Made by a program: the position numbers and the translations under genes
Part shown: piece by piece, positions 9,807-18,626 of the stretch
Layout of the letters: every line of letters begins with the position of its first letter
How positions within the stretch are numbered: the stretch's first letter is position 1
Assembly: GCA_003116975.1 (NCBI GenBank)
Contig: BGKB01000001.1
Coordinates: forward strand, 310,001 to 374,000
DNA length: 64,000 nt
Source of the DNA: Aurantiochytrium sp. KH105
Lineage: Eukaryota; Sar; Bigyra; Thraustochytrida; Thraustochytriidae
Direction: 5' to 3'
Notes under the pieces: model-generated
What the model saw: the letters and a program-made list of their open reading frames with translations, nothing else
What the model was told of the DNA's origin: nothing
The model's database searches: none

Positions 9807-10718
9807 ATGGCGGCCGTGAAGCATGACAACAAGTACTATGCCACGTGCATGATGGGCGGCGTCATCGCGTGCGGGACGACGCACACCTCGCTGGTGCCCC
9901 TGGATATCGCCAAGATCTCGATGCAGAGTGACCCGAAGCGGTACAGGAACCTGTCGCAGTCGATGCGCACGATCCACGCTGCCGAGGGCATCACCGGGCT
10001 GACCAAGGGCTGGTTGCCGACGATGATCGGGTACTCGCTGCAGGGCTGCTTCAAGTTCGGACTCAATGAGGTCTTCAAGGACTACTACGCGTCGCTGCTC
10101 GGCGAGGAAAACGCGCACAAGTACAGAGGCATCATGTGGACCGCAGCTGCGGCCAGCGCCGAGTTCTGCGCAGATATTGCTCTCTGTCCGCTCGAGATGA
10201 TCAAGGTCAAGGTGCAGATCTCGGAGCCGGGCACTTTCCCCACGGGCTTTATGGCCGCGGCTTCGGCCATGATGAAGGATAAAACGACGCGCTTCCCTTT
10301 CGGCAGCCTCGTGCCGCTCTGGTCACGCCAGGTGCCGTACACGATGGCCAAATTTGTTGGCTTCGAGTTTGTCGCCGAGCAGCTCTACTCCAAGGTCTTC
10401 ACCAAGCCTCGTGACCAGTACACGTCTACACAGCAGCTGGGCGTAACATTTCTCTCGGGCTACCTTGCTGGTATTTTCTGCGCGATCGTCTCGCAGCCTG
10501 CCGACAACCTTGTGTCGCAGATGGGCAAGGTCGAAAACGCGGGCAAGGGTTTTGGCCAGATGGCGCGCGAAGTTGGCATCTCGAACCTCTTCATGTCCGG
10601 CCTGGGCACCCGCATTGTCATGATTGGCACTCTCACCGGTCTCCAGTTCTACATTTACGATCAGTTCCGCGTCTACGCTGGCCTCGGCACGAGCGGTGGC
10701 GGCAACACCAAGAAGTAA
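9807..10718 (+). CDS. SLC25A3: Mitochondrial phosphate carrier (SLC25A3/PiC type)
   Basis: 303 residues, the usual size of the mature carrier. Three mitochondrial-carrier repeats are visible, with signatures PLDIAK, PLEMIK and PADNLV. The first repeat reads CGTTHTSLVPLDIAKISMQ, then GLTKGWLPTMIGYSLQGCFKFGLNEVFKDYY, which is characteristic of phosphate carriers rather than ADP/ATP or oxoglutarate carriers. The third signature has lost the usual Lys/Arg (PADNLV), as in other phosphate carriers. It imports phosphate with protons across the inner membrane for ATP synthesis. There is no clear N-terminal presequence and no intron. The ATG at 9807 is chosen because the conserved region begins almost at once (residue 10 onward). 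Confidence 0.95.
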   Translation: MAAVKHDNKYYATCMMGGVIACGTTHTSLVPLDIAKISMQSDPKRYRNLSQSMRTIHAAEGITGLTKGWLPTMIGYSLQGCFKFGLNEVFKDYYASLLGEENAHKYRGIMWTAAAASAEFCADIALCPLEMIKVKVQISEPGTFPTGFMAAASAMMKDKTTRFPFGSLVPLWSRQVPYTMAKFVGFEFVAEQLYSKVFTKPRDQYTSTQQLGVTFLSGYLAGIFCAIVSQPADNLVSQMGKVENAGKGFGQMAREVGISNLFMSGLGTRIVMIGTLTGLQFYIYDQFRVYAGLGTSGGGNTKK

Positions 10719-11386
10719 GGCCTCCTCACTCACCCATTTCCAAACCGTGTTCAAGACCCTTGAAAAGAATACATGTGAAAGTATGACGACAATTCAATCC
10801 TCTGCATACAATGTGCTTGCTTGTTTGCTTGCTTGTTTGCTTGCCTCCAACCCATCGCCCCAAACTTCAATGTGCATCTGCGGACCGTCAGCTTTGTCTG
10901 GATTTTAACAGTAGCTGATTGGGTCGCCTCCCTTTCGCCATTCGCAAAGCCCCCTGGCGAGCCGAGGTGGGCGCCCCTCCGTTGCCTCCGCCTTTGTTAC
11001 CGGCTCGGGCGGGGGCTTGGGCGAAATAACCGTCCCGCGTCTGCTTACCTGCTTGCTTGCTTGCCTGCTTGCTTGCTTGCTTGCCCAATCGCGTCAGCAC
11101 GGAGACGAGGCGGCGTCGGCCCACCTGACCCGCGCAGACTCGCAGACTCCAAAGACGCTCGCCCGTGCCGCGCTGCGCAGCTCGCGAAGAAGCGGCGAGG
11201 ACTGAGAACCGCCGGCTAGGTCTGGGAGCGACCCATCGTGGTTCGCTTTCCCGAGCCAGAACCCGAGCAACGCACCGTCGGCAGAAAAAGCAGGAGGCCC
11301 AAGCGCTCAGACTACTTTCTGCTGCTCACTCTCGTTCGACGCAAGAAGGGACGAAGCACGACGCGCGAGGGGATCAGCGAGCAAAC
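10719..11386. other. Intergenic region with CTTG repeats
   Basis: The left part is the 3' flank of the carrier gene. Two (CTTG)-type microsatellites lie at about 10814-10845 and 11049-11085. No gene is seen. The open frame that runs into the next gene from 11165 has no conserved content before its ATG at 11387. Confidence 0.4.
11049..11085. repeat. (CTTG)n microsatellite
   Basis: About nine copies of a four-base CTTG/CCTG unit lie in the gap before the gene at 11387. A second shorter run with CTTG/TTTG units lies at 10814-10845. Both are visible directly in the sequence. Confidence 0.9.
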
Positions 11387-12352
11387 ATGTTCTCCAAGGC
11401 GTCACGCTTTGAGGCGCCGAAGCAGAAGCGCAGAACGAAGAAAAAGGATGCCGAGAACTCCCCCGCGAACATCATGATGGGAACGCCATCACGGTATATG
11501 GCACGCATGATCCGTGAGAGCGAGAGCAACCTTCCTTCGTACATGCTGGAAACGAGCGCAAGCAGCGCGAAAAAGCACGCAAATCGTAACAATGACGATG
11601 GAGAGGACTTGCTCCCGACGCAAGAGGAGCTCACGCCGCTACCTGAGTTTGGCAAAGACGCGCGCGGCGGTTCTCAAATGAAGCGCGGCAAGCACGGCCG
11701 CTTCAGCATGGCTGGGTCGTACTTTACACAACCCCGCGGAACACATTCGGACGCGTGCGGTCTAAGTCACGATGAAAAGACGGGCAACAGTTATGGCAAT
11801 TCCCCGGGGGGTTATGTCCCAAATATGACCAAGAACCGAACCGAGCGCTTTGGCAAGGACTCGTATCTCAAGGCTCTTTTCGAAGAAGGGCCGACCAACT
11901 TTTATGATCGCCCTGCAGACAACAAATGGCAGCGCTGGGAACAAACAACGGGGACGAGCGCTTTTAAAAGTCGCTCTGGTAAAGACCGCTCACAATGGGT
12001 AAAGGACTTGACCTACCTTCGCGACAAAGAGCTTGCCGAGTGCGAAGGGCCGCGCCAGCAAGGCATTTCCAAAAACAGCGATTTTGAACGCAACGAGGAA
12101 GTCGTACCATCTTCGATGTTTAAGAGCTCGCAAGCGCGCTTCGCGGCCCCTGTAGAGCAGGAGCCTGGTCAGTCCCAGCTCGGACTTGATCCTCCCGAGC
12201 GTGACGAGGATGCGCCCGTCAAGTCCTCTGTAATCTACAGGCGACCCAAACACAGTCGTTTCTCTGAGATTGGGTCCATGTACAACCCGCGCCTGGACTG
12301 CAAGCAGGAGCAGCCCGTCCCAGGTCTTGTCGATCCGTCCGCTGCCAAATGA
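11387..12352 (+). CDS. Conserved-looking protein of unknown function with repeated Phe motifs
   Basis: The ATG at 11387 gives 321 residues. The frame extends 74 codons upstream from a non-ATG codon with Arg-rich leader-like sequence, so I exclude that part. I do not recognise the family. The protein is hydrophilic, with no membrane span and no long coiled coil. Short aromatic motifs recur: GRFSMAGSYF (about residue 104), ERFGKDSYLK, SAFKSRSGKDR, SMFKSSQARF and SRFSEIGSMYNP (about residue 290). The first and last share RFS-x-x-GS. Spaced Phe/Tyr motifs in an unstructured protein recall microtubule-inner or other axonemal filament proteins, but that is speculation. The N-terminal Lys-rich run (PKQKRRTKKK) could be a nuclear signal. 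A G14 tract lies just after the stop. Confidence 0.75.
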   Translation: MFSKASRFEAPKQKRRTKKKDAENSPANIMMGTPSRYMARMIRESESNLPSYMLETSASSAKKHANRNNDDGEDLLPTQEELTPLPEFGKDARGGSQMKRGKHGRFSMAGSYFTQPRGTHSDACGLSHDEKTGNSYGNSPGGYVPNMTKNRTERFGKDSYLKALFEEGPTNFYDRPADNKWQRWEQTTGTSAFKSRSGKDRSQWVKDLTYLRDKELAECEGPRQQGISKNSDFERNEEVVPSSMFKSSQARFAAPVEQEPGQSQLGLDPPERDEDAPVKSSVIYRRPKHSRFSEIGSMYNPRLDCKQEQPVPGLVDPSAAK

Positions 12353-12764
12353 ATGGGGGGAGGGGGGGGGGGGGGCGTTCCAATTAACGCGCATGGATTT
12401 CAATGATCGTCTACTCCAGAGACGTGCGTCGCAGGCTCGTGAGTCCCACCACACCAGGGCGCATTGGTTGCGTGTGCTTTGTATTGTCTTTCCTCACCTC
12501 ATTCTCTAAAATAACGCATTTTGTCGTGACTCTCTGAGCAGAATCTCAAGGTTGACCCTTGACGCAAGCAACCCCATGACTCACGGTATAGGCCTATTGC
12601 ACGCGTGCTCAAAAGCAGTCGAGATTCTCGTCTTCGTCTTCTCTTCGTCGTTCGAGTCGGAGCCAAGCTCTTGGCGCCACGATGCTCTCGTGACCCAAGA
12701 TGTCATGCTGCTTCGCTCGCCGTCACACAGTTCCTGTTCGAAGCGAGTTCGTGCCCGGCAGGAG
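12353..12764. other. Intergenic region with G-tract
   Basis: It starts with G6-A-G14 at 12355-12375, immediately after the stop codon. The rest is ordinary mixed sequence and then the leader of the next gene. The frame of the next gene is open upstream through this region, but composition shifts to GC-rich coding-like sequence only near its ATG at 12765. Confidence 0.45.
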
Positions 12765-13803
12765 ATGCCGTACCAGCTGCACGCGAAGCTGCGCAGGTCG
12801 TACGCGCCGTCGCCGCTGACGGTGGCGGTCCTGCTGCTGGCCCTGCTCGTGCTGCTGAGCCTGGCCTGGCCCGGCGCCGACCGAGGCGGGCCCGCGCGCG
12901 GAGGCGGCGGCGGCGACCCGGGCCAGCTCCTGGACGACGAGGCCGTGCGCGCCCGAGTCCAAGTCGGCGCGCAGACTGGCAACGCAGACCTCGGCGCGCG
13001 CGCAGACCCGGGCGCGGCCAGCGGCGCAGCGGGCGAGGGCCGGGGCGCAGCCGCGGCGCGGAGCGCGAGCGCGTCGAGCGACATGGGGACCGCCGGGAGC
13101 AAGAGCTTCGGGCCGCCTGTGGTCATGGGCTCCGAGGCTCTCATGGCGAAAAAGGGCCACGGGTCCTGCTCGCGCGGCGTGCAGGAGAGCCTGCGGTGGA
13201 ATGTAGACCAGGCCAAGGCGGACAAGATCTGCTGCTTCAACCGCCACTATGCCGAGTACAGCAGCTACTTCACCGCGAATGAGGTCACCTGGCTCAAAGA
13301 GGTGCCCCGAGACGCTCCCACAGAGTATTACGACTCGGTCTTTGGCAAGCTCTGCTTCACGGCGCCCAAGGGCCGCAGCTTTGCCGAGTTTCTTGCGGAG
13401 AGTCGCAGCCATGGCTGGCCCTCTTTTCGCGATGAGGAGACGAGTAAGTTTTTGCAAATGTTTTTTCGACACAAACCAAAACAACAATTGACTAACTCTC
13501 CTGGCCCTCTACAGACTGGGATGTGGTTCGCGTTCTTCCTGGCGGTGAAGCTGTCACCGTGGATGGTGTTCATCTCGGTCATAACATTCCTGACTCCAAA
13601 GGCAACAGAGTACGTTTCTTGTCTTGTCGTATATGTTTTGCAAGGATTTGTGTAGCACTCACTTTGCTCGGTTTCTCTTTTCCATTAATCATCACTTTCG
13701 ATGAGCTCAGTATTGCATCAACTTGGTTTGCGTCGCTGGATCGCCCGCGGCGGCCGAGGACAGCGCCAGGGAAGTTTCTCCAGATTCCGCCCAAGATGCG
13801 TAA
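12765..13803 (+). CDS. Membrane-anchored MsrB-like (methionine sulfoxide reductase-type) protein, two introns
   Basis: Three exons: 12765-13443, 13515-13609 and 13711-13803, coding for 288 residues. The introns are 71 and 101 bp with GTAAGT and GTACGT donors and CAG acceptors. Splicing rebuilds a continuous MsrB core: GWPSF-RDEET, WDVVRVLPGG, HLGHNIPDSKGNR, then RYCINLVCVAG. RYCIN carries the catalytic Cys position of MsrB, and GWPSF and HLGH are family landmarks. The two zinc CxxC pairs of standard MsrB are missing; a CCFNRHYAEY segment sits at the start of the domain instead. Residues about 15-35 are a strong hydrophobic segment after a basic N-terminus, so it is a type II membrane or secreted protein. 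A long Gly/Ala/Arg linker follows. The start at 12765 is chosen because it precedes the signal anchor. A methionine-R-sulfoxide reductase role is likely, not certain. Confidence 0.82.
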
Positions 13804-14482
13804 AATTGAATGCAAGTCAGATGTTATCACATCTTTGTCGCATGCTCGCTACATCTCACCTGCAATCGCGCAGAACGCGCAGTAGTCACCACTTTCATAA
13901 AAATGTCAACTCCGAACAGAACCCTCTTGCTCGCATTCGATGATCGTTCTTGACCACCACCACAAACAATCACATTCCATCACCATGCAAAACATACAAA
14001 ATCATCCGCCCCCAAAACATCCTCTCTCTCTCTCCTGCATCATCATCTTTCTCTTCTTCTTCTTCTCCTTCTTCTTCTTCTTCACGCAAATGCAAACGCA
14101 GCCAGCAGTGCGTGCATCCACACTCTCGTGCCCGCATACTGCTCTCGCGCAGCCAACTCCGTGCTCGAATCGATTGCCGCGTAGTACCCCGTCAAGCTGG
14201 AATCCGCCGCGGCTCGCTTCGATCCCGCGGCTGGGCTTCACGGCTTCGGCGATTCCTTGAGCCAAGCCAAGCCAAGCCAAGCCAAGCCAAGCCAAGCCAA
14301 GGCAGACCCGCGACCGAGGCCACGCAGGGCAGGCTCTCGCGCGGCCGAGCGACGCGGGGACGTAGCGCCCGCTCGCTCTGCCCGCCTCTCCGCCGCCATC
14401 TCGCGCGCGATCTGCGGCGGCCCCGGCAGCGAAGAATTTCTTGGCGAAACGAGCAGGTCCGGCACTCCCGCGGAGCTGCAGG
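13804..14482. other. Intergenic region with GCCAA repeat
   Basis: The left part is A/C-rich 3' flank, and 14040-14090 is a CTT-rich pyrimidine tract. A (GCCAA)8 tandem repeat follows at 14261-14300, then the GC-rich leader of the transporter gene. No gene is seen. Confidence 0.4.
14261..14300. repeat. (GCCAA)8 tandem repeat
   Basis: Eight perfect five-base units in the leader region, about 180 bp before the transporter start codon. Confidence 0.95.
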
Positions 14483-16543
14483 ATGGCGGCCGCAGGCGAG
14501 GAGTCCAGCGCGAGCGGCGCCTCGCGGAGGGAAACGCCGCAGAGGATGAGGTCCTGGCGCAGCAGAAGCGTCAGCAGCGCAGCGAGCACGAACAATGGGT
14601 TTGGGACGAGCGCCTTGGAAGCGCCCGTCCCGGGCGAGAATTGGTGCAGCGCGCTGATACGTAGACACTTCAAACCGCACCGCGCGGTCTTCCTGCTCAC
14701 CTTTGTGCTATTTCTCAATTATGTCGATCGCGGCATTATCGCAGGAGCCGCCACGGACATCAAGGGCTGTCTCGCGTCCCGCGACGATTGCGGCGACATT
14801 CACGACGTTGACGTTTGCGATGACGACAAGGGCTACGAGGGCTACGAGGCCTCTTTCTTGAATCGCTCGCTTTGTGATCAGTGCCGGGTCTGCGGCGACA
14901 TCTGCCACGGAACGACCATCGAGCAGACTGGATTTGGGATCAGCACGGCGCGTCTCGGCGTCTTGCAGGCTGTTTTCATGATTGGCTACGTGCTCGGTGC
15001 CTTTATTTTTGGCCACCTCGTCTCTCGCGTCAAGCCTTTTCGTCTCATTTCCCTTGGGCTCGCTCTCTGGGTTGTCGCAAGTTTTCTAAGCGGCTTTTCG
15101 GGATTTTGGTGTGTTCACAACAACGACAACGTTTGCTCATCCTATTACCTGATGGTTTTTGGGCGAGCTCTGAGTGGCGTCGGCGAGGCCTCGCTCAACA
15201 CGCTCTCCTTGCCCTTCCTCGATGATATTCTTGCTCCTGATAAAAAGGGCTTTTATATTGGCATCTACTATGCGGCCATTCCCGTGGGCACGGCCTTTGG
15301 CTTTATGTGGGCTGGTACCGTGTCCTCGCTTACCGGTGGCGTGTGGGAATATGCATTCATTGTCGAGGCTCCTATCATGGTTCCCTTTGTCATTTTGTCA
15401 TACTTTGTGCCTTTCGAGTACAAGCTCAATCCGCAGGCCGTTCCCCTCGCGAGTAATCAGAGCCATCGCGACCCTGATTCGAGCAGCGACTCCGATGACG
15501 ACGACGATGACCTCGAGGGACTTTACGAGACGGACGAGCGCGATCATTCCTCTGCCGCTGTAGACACGCTCAGCGCCATTGCCGAAGCCGACGAAGAGCG
15601 CAGCAGTATCGGCGGGGCCACCACGGAGGCTGGATCGCCGAGAACCGGACTCGACGCGCAGGACCTCACGGAGCCTTTGATGAGCGAATCATCCTGGGGG
15701 CAGTCGACCGACGCAAATAGACCCACGCCTTTACTCGTAGACGAGTCGCAGAGCCGGGCGCAAGGGTCCTCGCGGCGGTTGATCTCGCCCACTTCGCGCA
15801 CGTCTTCGCACCGCACGCCGCGTCGCGTCTCGCTGCGCGCTGGCATCCTTGCGTGCTTACGTCGCCCTGCATTCGTGCTTGGGGCCCTTGGATACGCAGT
15901 GTACACGGGCGTCGTGGCTGGTCTCGGCTTCTACGGCCCATCGTTTTTGCAGAATTATCGAGCCTGTGACCCGAGGTGGCATTTTTCTCAGACGCAAGCC
16001 GACATCTTTTTCGGACTCATGATCAGTGCGTCTGGCCTGCTGGGGACTCTGCTTGGGGGCTACATGGTGGACCAGATCAAGTCTAACAGTCTCGGGCAAA
16101 AGAACCGCAACGACATGCTACATCAAATTCTGATTCAGGTCATTTGCGGATTCCTTGGCTCAGCGCTGGCGCTCATGATGGCCGAGCCCGTGGTGTTTTT
16201 CATCTTTCTCTTTTTTGGCTCCGTTTCGATCTTCATGGTCAGTTCGGGTATCAACATGATGCTCATGTGGACAGTTCCCAAGGCATGCCGCCCAATGCAG
16301 AGTGCTTTAACGGTGCTGACAATCCACCTTCTTGGCGATGTTCCTTCGCCGATTTTTATTGGCTGGGTATCCGACAACTTTGGCCCACTCATTACACTTG
16401 CCGTGACTGTGTCATTGCTCCTCATTTGCGTCGTTCTTTGGTCGTGTATTCTACCTTTGCCAGAAGAAGTGCCGCGGCGCAAGTATGACCCCATTCGCGA
16501 GCTTCAGCGCCGGCGCTCATCCATGGGTGCTGCAGGTTCGTGA
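14483..16543 (+). CDS. Spinster-like major facilitator transporter
   Basis: The ATG at 14483 gives 686 residues. TM1 carries LFLNYVDRGIIAGA, the Spinster-type signature in which Asp-Arg follows the first helix. A luminal loop with several Cys (CLASRDDCGD, CDQCRVCGDIC) separates TM1 and TM2; it is longer than usual and may be disulfide-bonded. TM2 to TM6 follow, with FGHLVSRVKPFRLI as the motif-A-like loop. A central loop of about 150 residues rich in Ser, Asp and Glu separates the two halves, and the C-terminal half holds six more helices. The family moves sphingolipids, lysophospholipids or organic anions out of late endosomes and lysosomes. The substrate here is unknown. There is no intron. 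The open frame upstream of 14483 begins at TTG and is not used. Confidence 0.9.
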   Translation: MAAAGEESSASGASRRETPQRMRSWRSRSVSSAASTNNGFGTSALEAPVPGENWCSALIRRHFKPHRAVFLLTFVLFLNYVDRGIIAGAATDIKGCLASRDDCGDIHDVDVCDDDKGYEGYEASFLNRSLCDQCRVCGDICHGTTIEQTGFGISTARLGVLQAVFMIGYVLGAFIFGHLVSRVKPFRLISLGLALWVVASFLSGFSGFWCVHNNDNVCSSYYLMVFGRALSGVGEASLNTLSLPFLDDILAPDKKGFYIGIYYAAIPVGTAFGFMWAGTVSSLTGGVWEYAFIVEAPIMVPFVILSYFVPFEYKLNPQAVPLASNQSHRDPDSSSDSDDDDDDLEGLYETDERDHSSAAVDTLSAIAEADEERSSIGGATTEAGSPRTGLDAQDLTEPLMSESSWGQSTDANRPTPLLVDESQSRAQGSSRRLISPTSRTSSHRTPRRVSLRAGILACLRRPAFVLGALGYAVYTGVVAGLGFYGPSFLQNYRACDPRWHFSQTQADIFFGLMISASGLLGTLLGGYMVDQIKSNSLGQKNRNDMLHQILIQVICGFLGSALALMMAEPVVFFIFLFFGSVSIFMVSSGINMMLMWTVPKACRPMQSALTVLTIHLLGDVPSPIFIGWVSDNFGPLITLAVTVSLLLICVVLWSCILPLPEEVPRRKYDPIRELQRRRSSMGAAGS

Positions 16544-16860
16544 GCGTCCGCACTCAAGCAATGAATTTGACTGCTTTGCAATGTTCTTCACAAGTGCCCG
16601 GCTGGGCGCCTCAATTTTAGGTTATGGATGATGATGATGATGATGATGATAATGTTTTCTTTCCATGCAACAAACATCGTTTTAGCCTCCTCCCGAGTTC
16701 TTTCGTCTGACATTTTTGAGCGGGGGTTTTAAAGTAAGTAAGGACATCAACAAGGAACAACGTCGTTCAAATTCATTCACAATAAGATTTCCAGCGTTAG
16801 CGACAGCCTGTCCCATCATTTGATGGGTCGTCGCAAGGACTTTGCGCCGATCCAAGGCGT
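16544..16860. other. Convergent intergenic region
   Basis: Short 3'-3' gap with an (ATG)n tract near 16628-16650. Nothing else is recognised. Confidence 0.4.
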
Positions 16861-17916
16861 CTATTCGACTTTTGCAGGCTTGGAGTGATAGACACGTTTA
16901 AAGCGCGCAATCTTCTTGTCTGCAGACTTTTCCGTAAGACGTCGACCCGGGCGTGCGCCGCGACCCGATGACGTTGCAGGAACCAATGCAGTGGAGGTGG
17001 CGCCAAAGATCTTGGTCGGCATTGGCTTTGTTGGCGGACGTGGCTGTGCGCGAGCCTTAATCACGATGTCCGCAATTGCGCGTTCAAGCTCCTGGGCGTT
17101 TGGTGAAACATGTGCAGCCGTCTCCTCCGGCAGCATTCGCAATAACGCCCGCGCATCTTCATAATGCTGCAAGGCTTTTTGAAGGCTTCTTGAATGCTCC
17201 ATCTGCGCGGCAAAGCTGTAGTGGGCAGCGATCTGAAGCGCGACAAGACGATACTCGTCGTCAATGTCCCTCACCACACTCGCGCGCCGAGAGGTTTCTT
17301 CTGCCGGAGCTGTCCCCCGCGGAGATGCAACCGCATTATCGGGTCCACTCGGCCCCTGAGCGATCGCACGACAATTTTGCAGTGCCTTGTGCGCATGGTG
17401 GGCTGCTCGATTGTGCTGATGCATCTCGGAAAGGATAGCGCAAATGTTCAGGTGAGTGCCAATTGGTCTGCGACCGAGCTTCGTTTCGGCGGCAAGCCCT
17501 CTCTCCGCAAATGATAGAGCACACCGAAGCTGGTTCTGCAGTCTGTAGACGCAGCTAAAGTTGGCGCATATGATACTTTCAAGTGCATAAAATACTGCTT
17601 TGGGAAAGGTTGAGGCGGAGGCCATGAGCAAGTTTTCGATTCGCATGACAAGTTTGAGCGCGCCCGTAAGGTCTTTAGGCAAGCCCGTCTCAGTCAGCCT
17701 GACAACATATGAATTTCCAGTGAGCAAGAGCTCTCGCTTGCGCTCCTGCAACGCATCTGGCGAGTCGTTGGTCATTTCCAATGTGAGTTGTGCAAATCTT
17801 TTGGAAAACGCTTCGACGAGGTCGCCCTTGCTCTCCAGCGCGAGAACTTCACCTCGAATCTTGTCTAGGTCAGACGATTCCGTCGCCTCCGTTTCCGCAG
17901 GTGCTGTGGCGTCCAT
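16861..17916 (-). CDS. TPR-like helical repeat protein
   Basis: The ATG at 17916-17914 gives 351 residues. After an acidic N-terminus of about 20 residues the protein is all helical. Paired helices with TPR-like spacing are visible: FYALESIICANFSCVYRLQN, then ALSFAERGLAAETKLG, THLNICAILSEMHQHNRAAHHAHKALQNC, and later ALQIAAHYSFAAQMEHSRSLQKALQHYEDARALL. The Ala/Leu/Tyr positions fit tetratricopeptide repeats, probably three to five. The C-terminus is basic and Pro/Lys-rich. TPR proteins act as protein-binding scaffolds; the partner is unknown. It is convergent with the Spinster gene and divergent from the JmjC gene. Confidence 0.75.
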   Translation of the reverse strand: MDATAPAETEATESSDLDKIRGEVLALESKGDLVEAFSKRFAQLTLEMTNDSPDALQERKRELLLTGNSYVVRLTETGLPKDLTGALKLVMRIENLLMASASTFPKAVFYALESIICANFSCVYRLQNQLRCALSFAERGLAAETKLGRRPIGTHLNICAILSEMHQHNRAAHHAHKALQNCRAIAQGPSGPDNAVASPRGTAPAEETSRRASVVRDIDDEYRLVALQIAAHYSFAAQMEHSRSLQKALQHYEDARALLRMLPEETAAHVSPNAQELERAIADIVIKARAQPRPPTKPMPTKIFGATSTALVPATSSGRGARPGRRLTEKSADKKIARFKRVYHSKPAKVE

Positions 17917-18626
17917 GGTAAACGCTTCAGTCGTTTCCAGCTGCTACGTCGATGCGACGCACGAGAAGCTGACTGACCGCGCGAGAATCTTCGTCTTTAT
18001 CTCCTTGCCAATGGCCTTGCGAAAGAGCCGCGGGGAGTTGGCAAGCTGATTGACCTCACGAGGTCCTTCGCCCTTGTCTCCTTGCCTGTGGCCTTGTAAA
18101 AGAGCCACAGGTCTTGCGTATCGCGCGTGCGCGCGCGCTCGAGACCAGCCAATCAGCCACGAGCTTTTTTTTCAAAGGTATGAACTCTGTCAATGCATCC
18201 TGAGCCCTGCGTATGGCCCAAGCCAAATATCAATGACGAGAACCAATGGGAAAATATATCCCGCGCCGCATCGTTCGAGCTAAGCGAACGAAGAAGTCGA
18301 GTCCTCGCTCGCCTTGAACGGATAAGCTGCGTGAAATGCGTTGCTCAAAAATTGGTTGCGCAAAGACTGTGTGAATGACTGACAGCGAGTCCACTTTTGC
18401 GAGTGAGCACGAATGATTGGGAGCGGAGCAAGGCAGCAAAACTCAAACCGAACCGGACGCTGGCGGCCCGGCGGCGTGGGGCTTCTCGGGTCGTCCTTCT
18501 TCACCCCCCCCCCACCCCCCCCACCTCCCCTCGCCTCTCTCCTCCGTTCACGCTCGTCGCGAGCTCTCTCTCTAAAAATAGTTCGTTCGTGCAGCGTGAA
18601 ATCGGTACGACCCGGACCCCGACAAA
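17917..18626. other. Divergent intergenic region, TPR / JmjC genes
   Basis: About 710 bp without a gene. An imperfect repeat of about 30 bp (TCCTTGCC-x-TGGCCTTG, then AAAGAGCC) occurs near 18000 and again near 18080. A C-rich tract lies at 18505-18535, followed by a CT-rich stretch up to the start codon at 18627, a possible leader or promoter. Confidence 0.4.

Noticed and set aside
11165-11386. 74-codon upstream extension of the gene at 11387
   Set aside because: It begins at a non-ATG codon and is Arg/Ala/Gln-rich like other leaders here; conserved-looking sequence begins after the ATG at 11387.
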